Source: Phycisphaerales bacterium UBA7800
Lineage (GTDB): Bacteria; Planctomycetota; Phycisphaerae; Phycisphaerales; Phycisphaeraceae
Length of the DNA stretch: 5,867 nucleotides
NCBI GenBank assembly: GCA_002480565.1
Contig: DLCK01000006.1
Coordinates: 1-5,867, forward strand
Direction of reading: 5' to 3'
Made by a program: the position numbers and the translations under genes. Positions 1-4,420 of this stretch are shown here, piece after piece. Position 1 is the stretch's first letter, and each line of letters begins with the position of its first letter. The notes under the pieces are model-generated. The model searched no databases. It saw nothing but the letters and a program-made list of their open reading frames with translations, and was not told where the DNA came from.

Positions 1-77
1 GGTAGTGGTTCAGTTAATTGTCGATCCCTTGAGGAATCATGTCTGAGTCATTGCCACAGGAATGATTTCCAAGGGCA

Positions 78-118
78 ACTTCCGGGACTTCCGGGGTTTC
101 CGGGGTTCCGGGGGGGGG
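78..118. repeat. CCGG-type tandem units with G9/C9 run abutting the DUF11 gene stop
   Basis: On the plus strand four units of 9-13 bases follow one another: acttccggg, acttccgggg, tttccgggg and ttccggggggggg. In the gene's sense the order is TAA, T, nine C, GGAA, then degenerate CCCCGGAA/GTCCCGGAA units. The run lies one base beyond the stop, so length change would not alter the DUF11 protein. There is no T-tract, so it does not look like an ordinary intrinsic terminator. A similar arrangement follows the stop of the 128-residue gene near 3606. The repeat is plainly visible; its function is unknown. Confidence 0.8.
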
Positions 119-119
119 A

Positions 120-1580
120 TTATTCGTAGAAGTTGGTGGATTCGGTTTCGCGGACCGGGCGATCGATTTGATCGGAGGTCATGTTCACACCGAATCGCAC
201 GTCGCCGGAGCTTGCTGCCTTGACGACGAGTTTCCAGACAGCCTGCTTCTTGGGTGCCAGTGATGGCAGTGGGGCAAGGCTGACGATGTTGCCGTTGACT
301 GTAGCAGTGGTTGCACCGGTTGTGCTGATGTATTGCATGGTATCTTCAAGCTGGACATCGATCTTGATGTTGGTTCCAGCCAGTGAACCCTGGTTGGTGA
401 CGCGGATCATGTAGGTGACGTTTGAGCCAACTTCGATGGGGTCTTCTTCGTCGACCACTTCCAGGAGGATAGCGGGGATACCACCGATGATGGTGGGTGC
501 CTTGGCGACTGCGGAGTTGGCACAGTTGGCGGTGACGTTCGCAGTATTGACGATGGTGCCAAGCTGCGTGCCCACGAGTGTGATGTCCACGGTCTTGCTT
601 GCACCGGGTGCCAGGTCGCCGATGTTCCAGATCACGTTATTGCCTTGAGGCTGTCCACCGTCGGATGCCTTGAGGAAGCGTGAACCTGCGGGGACGATGT
701 CCATGATGGTGGCCTGCTTGGCGACAGCGTCACCGGTGTTGGACACGGTGATGGTGTACTTGACGGGACGACCTTCAAAGCGTTTGTCGGGACCGGCCTT
801 GGTGATGCTCAGCACGGGTTGTTGGACGGTGGTGGATGCCGAAGCCTGTGAGGACAGATCGCCGTCCGCGGTTGCCATGGCTGTGTTGGTGTAGTTGCCG
901 ACCTTGGTTGCCTTGGTGAGAAGGTTGAAGGTTTTGGACTCACCCTGTTGGAGTACGGGGATGGTGTACTTCACGCCGGTCTGACCGTTGAGTGTGGTGA
1001 GACCTTCGGGGAGGGTGTCGGTGACGATGACGTTGTGAGCAGTCCCCACGCCGGTGTTGGTGATGGTGAGTGTCATGGGGATGGTGTCACAGAGCATTGC
1101 CAGTGCAGGGGCAGTCTTGGCAAGCTTGATCGCCGGGTTGACGACTGCGATGGGCAGGCAGGCACCCATGTCATACGTGACGGATGCACAGTTTTCGATG
1201 CTCCCGACAGCTGAGGCTGTGCCGGTGACGGTGACGGTCTTTTCGCCGCCGGGTGGGATGGTTCCCAGGTCCCAGGTGACTTTGCCGCTGGCCAATTGTC
1301 CCGCAGGTGACGAGTTGGTGTAGGTAAAAGCTTGAGCAAGTGTTTCAACAACTTTGACGTTGCTGACGGTGTTCTTGCTGATGTTGGTGACCGTCAGTGA
1401 GTAGCTGAAATCCTTGTTGAGCACGACACTGGCAGGTGCCTTTTTGTCGAGCTTGATGACGCTGGTGGAGCTGACGCCTGTTGGGAAGTACATCGTCAGT
1501 CCGACGGTGTCCTGTGCCTTGGCCAGTCCGGTAAGTGCGCACATCAACATGGTGCACAATGCAATTTGAAACCCCTTCAT
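120..1580 (-). CDS. Secreted protein with four tandem DUF11 (Ig-like) repeats
   Basis: The product is a 486-residue exported, probably cell-surface or envelope, repeat protein with no enzymatic motif. The start at 1580 is preferred because AAAGGA (1587-1592) lies six bases upstream; an in-frame ATG at 1595 would add MKGTI but lacks a ribosome-binding site. Residues 1-22 form a signal peptide (MKGFQ, hydrophobic core, ...LAKA) with likely signal peptidase I cleavage before Gln23. Four beta-rich repeats follow at about 42-136, 150-250, 256-361 and 371-470. They carry the DUF11 signature: a start like 'KxAP', 'YxxTVxNxG', 'vxDxlP', 'W.lG.L.PG..kTv..t' and a closing 'N.A.vt'. Repeat 4 is the most diverged. 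Four cysteines (131, 141, 164, 353) remain in the mature chain, so disulphides are possible. No membrane anchor or sorting motif is seen at the C-terminus (...STNFYE). Automatic pipelines sometimes call such proteins OmcB-like because of the shared repeat; nothing here supports a specific OmcB role. The gene seems monocistronic. Domain assignment is firm; biological role is unknown. Confidence 0.9.
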   Translation of the reverse strand: MKGFQIALCTMLMCALTGLAKAQDTVGLTMYFPTGVSSTSVIKLDKKAPASVVLNKDFSYSLTVTNISKNTVSNVKVVETLAQAFTYTNSSPAGQLASGKVTWDLGTIPPGGEKTVTVTGTASAVGSIENCASVTYDMGACLPIAVVNPAIKLAKTAPALAMLCDTIPMTLTITNTGVGTAHNVIVTDTLPEGLTTLNGQTGVKYTIPVLQQGESKTFNLLTKATKVGNYTNTAMATADGDLSSQASASTTVQQPVLSITKAGPDKRFEGRPVKYTITVSNTGDAVAKQATIMDIVPAGSRFLKASDGGQPQGNNVIWNIGDLAPGASKTVDITLVGTQLGTIVNTANVTANCANSAVAKAPTIIGGIPAILLEVVDEEDPIEVGSNVTYMIRVTNQGSLAGTNIKIDVQLEDTMQYISTTGATTATVNGNIVSLAPLPSLAPKKQAVWKLVVKAASSGDVRFGVNMTSDQIDRPVRETESTNFYE

Positions 1581-1586
1581 GATTGT

Positions 1587-1592
1587 TCCTTT
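1587..1592 (-). promoter_or_regulatory. Ribosome binding site deciding the DUF11 gene start
   Basis: AAAGGA on the minus strand is six bases before the ATG at 1580. The upstream in-frame ATG (1595) overlaps the first bases of this site and has no purine-rich element at a suitable distance. The signal peptide is also better proportioned from 1580. Confidence 0.6.
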
Positions 1593-1683
1593 CATCTATG
1601 GAGGTGTTGTATTCGAGGCCTGTAGTGCCTGTTGGAGGCTAGGTGGGAACCTGTATTTTGCGCTACTGGAGCGTATGAAGCAA

Positions 1684-1698
1684 GTGACAGATCGTCAC
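1684..1698. promoter_or_regulatory. Inverted repeat GTGAC-N5-GTCAC in the DUF11 gene leader
   Basis: A perfect 5-bp inverted repeat with a five-base spacer lies about 100 bases upstream of the DUF11 start and about 25 bases downstream of the candidate -10. The position suits an operator for a dimeric regulator or a small leader hairpin. It is short enough to arise by chance, so confidence is low. Confidence 0.25.
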
Positions 1699-1721
1699 GT
1701 CTAAGCGGACTAAACACTCGT

Positions 1722-1748
1722 ATTTTCAAATAGTTACGAAAATGTCAA
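1722..1748 (-). promoter_or_regulatory. Candidate sigma70-like promoter for the DUF11 gene
   Basis: A perfect TTGACA -35 box (1743-1748) is followed after 15 bases by GAAAAT (1722-1727, four of six matches to TATAAT). The spacer is shorter than the usual 17. It lies in the 189-base gap after the methyltransferase gene, whose end shows no clear terminator, so read-through into the DUF11 gene cannot be excluded. The -35 is convincing; the -10 is not. Confidence 0.35.
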
Positions 1749-1784
1749 AGTTGGATTTTGTATTGCTTTGGTGATACGACAGGC

Positions 1785-2606
1785 TTATTTGTTCGGTTTT
1801 TGAGCTATAAGGTAAATAACCCATTCATGTTGCGCGTCAATCTGACTGACCGGCTGGTAGTAGCCTTGGGGTTGGCCGTGTTCATCGAGGGTGTCGCTCC
1901 AGATTTGCCGATGCTCAAATCCCGCTTGTCGCAGCAGGTTCATGAGTTGGGGGATTCCCCAAAGACGCCAGTCGTAGACAAAGGCATCGTCAAGGGTGGA
2001 GCCGTCGGGGAGCGTAAAATGGATGCGGCAGTCGATTCGCTGGGTCAATGGGTCGTAGCTGCGTTGCTCCCAGTGATAGGTGACCGTGCCGATGGCATCG
2101 ATTTCCAACTCGCGCGTCTGCATGCCGATTTGCTTTGCACTGTCTCCGCCAAAAAGGTCCATGACAAAAATCCCGCCCGGAGCCAGATTGTTCAAAGTCC
2201 GTTGGAAGTAGGCGAGTAGTGTTTCTTCACTGTGGAAGATCAGCGTGCTGAAATTCAAGGATGCGATGATGTCCGCAGCAGACACCTGAGGTGGGCAGAC
2301 CCTGCATACGTCATCGCAGATCAAGGTGACATTGTCAGCAGTGTTGTCCGGCTGGGCATCAATCTGCTGCCTGGCATAGTCAATGGTGGGGCGGTCCAGA
2401 TCAATGGCGATGGCGTGACGCTGCGGGTCAGTCAATACCCATCCCAGACTCACAGCTGCACTGCCACAAAAATCCTCACGCAAGATTTTGGCTTGCTTAA
2501 AGTCGTTATTCTCTTCGTAGGCCCTTGCCAGGAAGAACGCCTCGGACAACGGATGCTGCACCGCAGCCTGATACAACGCAAGAGGATGTAACGGATCACC
2601 GGGCAA
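1785..2606 (-). CDS. Class I SAM-dependent methyltransferase ('REDFCG' type)
   Basis: This 273-residue soluble protein should transfer a methyl group from S-adenosylmethionine to an unidentified acceptor. The Rossmann-fold motifs appear in order. Motif I is the variant 'LREDFCGSAAVS' (42-53), replacing the usual E/DxGxGxG. Motif II is 'AIAIDLD' (65-71), the acidic residues expected to hold the SAM ribose. 'VTLICDDV' (93-100) is the adenine-contacting strand, and 'ADIIASLNFST' to 'LAPGGIFVMDLFGG' (111-154) covers motifs IV to VI. The C-terminal half (about 172-268) holds beta strands and a helix typical of this group and may bind substrate. The start is TTG at 2606, supported by GAGGAG seven bases upstream. 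It overlaps the 3' end of the membrane-protein gene by 11 bp, which suggests translational coupling. It ends in TAA with no clear terminator. The fold assignment is strong; the substrate cannot be told from sequence. Confidence 0.88.
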   Translation of the reverse strand: MPGDPLHPLALYQAAVQHPLSEAFFLARAYEENNDFKQAKILREDFCGSAAVSLGWVLTDPQRHAIAIDLDRPTIDYARQQIDAQPDNTADNVTLICDDVCRVCPPQVSAADIIASLNFSTLIFHSEETLLAYFQRTLNNLAPGGIFVMDLFGGDSAKQIGMQTRELEIDAIGTVTYHWEQRSYDPLTQRIDCRIHFTLPDGSTLDDAFVYDWRLWGIPQLMNLLRQAGFEHRQIWSDTLDEHGQPQGYYQPVSQIDAQHEWVIYLIAQKPNK

Positions 2607-3180
2607 CGTCGGACTCCTCGGTATGAGGTTGGGACTTGCTTGATGTACAAACCAAACTCAGGCAAAGCAAAACCCCAATGGCGATCGGCAAGAGCAATCC
2701 GACAGTCGGCAAGGTTGCGATCAAATACGGTTGAGCGACAAACAGGCTCAACCACATCGCCAACGCCACATGAGCCCCAAGATGCAATCGCCCAAAGAGT
2801 CCGCCGTTGCGGTCAGTGAGGTTCATCACCATCAGGCATGTCAACGCGCCAAGGATCAACGCCTGCATGAGGCTTTGCGTCCATTGGGTTTGATCCAATC
2901 CCGATTCGATGGCATCCAGTTCAGCTTGACGCTGCTGATCAAACTCCTGCATGGCTACATAGGTCACATCCGTCTGCTCAAGGACTTTTCGCGTCCGGGT
3001 GATGTCATTTCGCTTGGCTTTGAGTAACGTCGGATTAGGGAATAAGCCTTGATACATCTGAGCATTGAAATGCCCCAACACCATCGGCCCAAGGAGTAAC
3101 CCGCCCACCAGTCCGGCAAGAAGCACATACACCCCAGCAAGCGTCGGGTGAGGAGTTGGTGGTTTATGTGTTTGATTCAT
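2596..3180 (-). CDS. Four-helix integral membrane protein with a soluble helical insert, function unknown
   Basis: I do not recognise this 194-residue protein. Hydropathy by eye gives four membrane segments: about 14-36 (rich in Gly and Leu), 103-120, 133-155 and 157-178. Between the first and second is a charged, helical, possibly coiled-coil stretch (about 50-98) with many Lys, Arg, Glu and Gln. The short N-terminus has a Pro/His motif (KPPTPHPT) and the C-terminus is a polar tail. No signal peptidase site, transporter motif or catalytic signature is evident. It starts at ATG 3180 with only a weak purine stretch upstream. It overlaps the methyltransferase gene by 11 bp, so the two form an operon and may act together, for example the membrane protein as a partner or anchor; that is a guess. 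Hydrophobicity and the strong downstream coupling argue that it is real. Confidence 0.75.
   Translation of the reverse strand: MNQTHKPPTPHPTLAGVYVLLAGLVGGLLLGPMVLGHFNAQMYQGLFPNPTLLKAKRNDITRTRKVLEQTDVTYVAMQEFDQQRQAELDAIESGLDQTQWTQSLMQALILGALTCLMVMNLTDRNGGLFGRLHLGAHVALAMWLSLFVAQPYLIATLPTVGLLLPIAIGVLLCLSLVCTSSKSQPHTEESDVAR
2614..2619 (-). promoter_or_regulatory. Shine-Dalgarno supporting the TTG start of the methyltransferase
   Basis: GAGGAG on the minus strand lies seven bases before the TTG at 2606, inside the last codons of the upstream membrane-protein gene. No in-frame ATG or GTG offers a better start: the first plausible one would fall inside the conserved region. This makes the non-ATG start credible. 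Confidence 0.7.
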
Positions 3181-3204
3181 GGTGTGTATCTTTGATGATC
3201 TTGA

Positions 3205-3235
3205 GTGTTTAGTGTTTAGTGATTAGTGATTAGTG
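3205..3235. repeat. Heptamer tandem repeat (GTGWTTA)4 upstream of the membrane-protein gene
   Basis: Four and a half tandem 7-base units are visible: gtgttta twice, gtgatta twice, then gtg. They lie 25-55 bases before the start codon, in the probable 5' untranslated region or promoter. Period 7 is not a codon multiple, which fits non-coding DNA. Copy-number change here could alter expression, but that is inference. Confidence 0.75.
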
Positions 3236-3307
3236 CATTTTATTGTTAAATGTTGCGTTTACGCGCATCCAAGTTTGTCAGCTGCTATTGAATTACGGGT
3301 CAACAGC

Positions 3308-3326
3308 CGCAAGCTGACAGCTTGCG
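3308..3326. repeat. Perfect 9-bp palindrome CGCAAGCTG-A-CAGCTTGCG
   Basis: The two 9-base arms are exactly complementary around one central base; as RNA it would fold as a 7-bp stem with a five-base loop. There is no T-run on either side, so it is not a typical terminator. It resembles REP-like intergenic palindromes and may be one of a dispersed family, like those at 5592-5867. Confidence 0.7.
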
Positions 3327-3341
3327 CGTCCCCAACTCAGA

Positions 3342-3378
3342 TAAAAAACAATCGGCTGACGTGCTGGCGCCAGCCGAT
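3342..3378 (-). terminator. Intrinsic terminator, minus strand
   Basis: In minus sense ATCGGCTG (3371-3378) pairs perfectly with CAGCCGAT (3351-3358) around a 12-base GC-rich loop, followed at once by TGTTTTTTAT (six T at 3343-3348). This is the clearest terminator in the window. It would end transcripts coming from the 128-residue gene or from an RNA between 3380 and 3605, and would insulate the membrane-protein/methyltransferase operon. The overlapping palindrome GCTGGCGCCAGC (3363-3374) gives an alternative fold. Confidence 0.75.
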
Positions 3379-3410
3379 GTATTGTGTCTTGTTGTGATGT
3401 TTCGTCAATT

Positions 3411-3463
3411 CCCGGCAACAAAAGATATTGGTTTAATAGATGAAAAATGACAATGTTGCCGGG
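3411..3463. repeat. Perfect 10-bp inverted repeat around a 33-base AT-rich loop
   Basis: CCCGGCAACA (3411-3420) and TGTTGCCGGG (3454-3463) are exact reverse complements. The 33 bases between are AT-rich, in contrast to the GC-rich arms. The element sits between the coding-like stretch ending at 3471 and the terminator at 3342-3378, so in minus sense a stable stem-loop is followed by a terminator about 35 bases on. That layout would fit a small RNA or a processed 3' end; neither is shown. Confidence 0.65.
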
Positions 3464-3470
3464 TGAACTT

Positions 3471-3605
3471 TCAATTGTGTTCCCTGTTGTACCTATCGTT
3501 CAAAGCCAGCAGGTCACGCAAATCATTTACCGTCGATGACTCCCACAGAAACGTTCGAGACTTCGGAACTACCGGAGTAACTACCGGAGTAACTTCCGGG
3601 GGGGG
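3471..3605 (-). other. Coding-like 44-codon in-frame stretch directly after the stop of the 128-residue gene
   Basis: Reading on in the same frame past TAA (3606-3608), the sequence stays open for 44 codons until TGA at 3471-3473. It begins PPPEVTPVVTPVV and passes through SRTFLWESSTVND to a polar, helix-like end (LRDLLALNDRYNREHN). A Pro/Val linker then a helical tail looks like a real protein C-terminus, but no start codon or ribosome-binding site opens it. Options are the decayed 3' part of a longer gene cut by a nonsense mutation, a fragment of a dispersed element, or chance: 44 open codons alone are not significant. Confidence 0.4.
3559..3605. repeat. CCGG-type tandem units with G8/C8 run abutting the stop of the 128-residue gene
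   Basis: The plus strand holds the 12-base unit ctaccggagtaa twice (3569-3580 at one phase, then 3581-3592), flanked by the related cttcggaa and cttccgg, ending in eight G (3598-3605) that touch the stop codon. In gene sense this is TAA, C8, GGAA, then GTTACTCCGGTA units. The architecture matches the element at 78-118: stop codon, C-run, GGAA, CCGG units. The 12-base period is a codon multiple, unlike the 9-10 base period with indels at the first site. Confidence 0.75.
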
Positions 3606-3992
3606 TTAGCCGAACATTTGGGGTGCGACGGGGTCTTTGCACCATTCACCTTCAGCGATGAGCCGTTCACGTGCACCTTGCACGACAGCGGTGATGAGTT
3701 TGACCTGTGCATCGATGTTCTGTTGCCACTGCACCTGGCTGACCGCATTTTCGTAGAACATATGTTCGACGACGATGCTTTTGACCGTATGCATGAGCAG
3801 TTGGATGTCGCAGTCATGCCGCTCTTGAAGCAGATGCACGAGCATCGGGAGCATGTCATGGGCAATGCGATCATTCAGATCATCCAACAGTGGATTGGGC
3901 AGACTGTTTGCCTGCTTACGCATGACAGCTTGTTCCCAAGATTCACGCAACATGTACAGCGTGGCCGATTCAGCTTCTGGACTATGGATCAT
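3606..3992 (-). CDS. Hypothetical 128-residue, mostly helical soluble protein
   Basis: I do not recognise the family. The protein has no signal peptide or membrane segment and is rich in Gln, Glu, His and Leu. It appears alpha-helical almost throughout, with heptad-like stretches (about 35-60 and 62-110), and has single cysteines at 61 and 118. The C-terminus ends KDPVAPQMFG. The start at 3992 has an excellent GGAGG seven bases upstream (4000-4004), which favours this frame over the overlapping plus-strand frame at 3618-4061. The stop TAA is followed immediately by a C8 run and CCGG repeats, then an in-frame coding-like stretch, so the protein may be a truncated form of a longer ancestor. It stands alone; the next gene in the same direction is 426 bases upstream. 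The likely transcript end is the terminator at 3342-3378. That the gene is real is likely; its function is unknown. Confidence 0.65.
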   Translation of the reverse strand: MIHSPEAESATLYMLRESWEQAVMRKQANSLPNPLLDDLNDRIAHDMLPMLVHLLQERHDCDIQLLMHTVKSIVVEHMFYENAVSQVQWQQNIDAQVKLITAVVQGARERLIAEGEWCKDPVAPQMFG

Positions 3993-3999
3993 AATGAGG

Positions 4000-4004
4000 C
4001 CTCC
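4000..4004 (-). promoter_or_regulatory. Shine-Dalgarno GGAGG for the 128-residue gene
   Basis: A full five-base GGAGG lies seven bases before the ATG at 3992. It is the best ribosome-binding site in the window and the main reason to accept the minus-strand frame. Confidence 0.75.
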
Positions 4005-4018
4005 GTTCCTAAGATAAA

Positions 4019-4085
4019 ACTACGAACGGGTAGTCGCCCCCCGGCGGCCACCGTTTTTTGAAAAAAACAATTGCACTTCAAGCAA
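4019..4085 (-). promoter_or_regulatory. Hairpin-rich leader upstream of the 128-residue gene
   Basis: Several inverted repeats follow in minus-sense order. TTGC-N7-GCAA spans 4071-4085. GTTTTTT paired with AAAAAAC around two bases spans 4053-4068. A GC-rich GGTGGCCGCC/GGGGGGCG block follows. Last is ACTAC-N6-GTAGT (4019-4034), followed directly by TTTTATCTT. The final small stem plus T-rich tract resembles a weak terminator 15 bases before the Shine-Dalgarno, so attenuation or an RNA switch is possible. I match it to no known riboswitch class, and each stem is short. Confidence 0.3.
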
Positions 4086-4224
4086 TGCGCTGCACCTGAT
4101 TGACAGTCATAAAACAGAAAACCGTTTTTCCGTTCGTTAACCATGAATCATGCCCGGGTGAAACGTGCTTGATTTGTTAATGATTCAGTTTAGAGCGACG
4201 AATCGCAGCCAAGCGAAGGGGAGT

Positions 4225-4296
4225 ATGAATCTGATGGATCGCGAATATATAAAATCCCAATTGCTTAACTATCAGCGTAGGTTCAACGACCGATAA
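4225..4296 (+). CDS. Possible 23-codon small ORF on the plus strand
   Basis: ATG at 4225 opens 23 codons (MNLMDREYIKSQ...RRFNDR) ending in TAA. A purine-rich GGGGAG (4218-4223) is too close to the first ATG (one base) but lies ten bases from the second ATG at 4234, which would give a 20-residue charged helical peptide. It is the only plus-strand candidate in the 428-base gap and could be a remnant gene start. An ORF this short arises readily by chance. Confidence 0.15.
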   Translation: MNLMDREYIKSQLLNYQRRFNDR

Positions 4297-4303
4297 ATTC
4301 AAG

Positions 4304-4333
4304 CATTTATGTCTTAATATTGTTGCATAAATG
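4304..4333. repeat. Perfect 8-bp inverted repeat CATTTATG-N14-CATAAATG
   Basis: The arms are 4304-4311 and 4326-4333 with a 14-base AT-rich spacer. It lies eight bases after the small plus-strand ORF and about 90 bases after the ABC gene in minus sense. The stem is AT-only apart from the ends, so it would be a weak terminator. AT-rich operator or protein-binding site is an alternative. The rest of 4086-4420 shows no further gene or RNA that I can support. Confidence 0.4.
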
Positions 4334-4420
4334 TGAGTGATCAAAAAGTTTTTTACGAGTTGATAGATAAAGCGGTCATATGAATCGCGTTCACTGCATG
4401 GTCTTTTGTTTGTGCACTGT

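Noticed and set aside
78..118. Intrinsic terminator for the DUF11 gene
   Set aside because: CCGG units can pair with one another, but no T-run follows on the minus strand, so a standard terminator call is not supported.
1054..1323. Several overlapping frames on both strands inside the DUF11 gene
   Set aside because: They are shadows of a repetitive GC-biased coding sequence; only the long minus frame has a signal peptide and domains.
1758..2219. 153-codon plus-strand frame
   Set aside because: It lies almost wholly antisense to the methyltransferase, whose motifs are unmistakable, and its translation has no family-like features.
2731..3027. 98-codon plus-strand frame
   Set aside because: It is antisense to the membrane-protein gene, whose hydrophobic segments and operon overlap are more convincing.
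3205..3235. Possible CRISPR array
   Set aside because: The units are only 7 bases and contiguous, with no spacers; it is a simple tandem repeat.
3618..4061. 147-codon plus-strand frame
   Set aside because: It is antisense to the 128-residue gene, which has an optimal GGAGG; the plus frame lacks a good ribosome-binding site and its far end runs into the leader hairpins.
4053..4068. Terminator from GTTTTTT...AAAAAAC
   Set aside because: The stem is all A-T with a two-base loop and no GC core, so it would be unstable as a terminator.
4100..4105. TTGACA on the plus strand as a promoter -35
   Set aside because: No acceptable -10 box lies 15-19 bases downstream.
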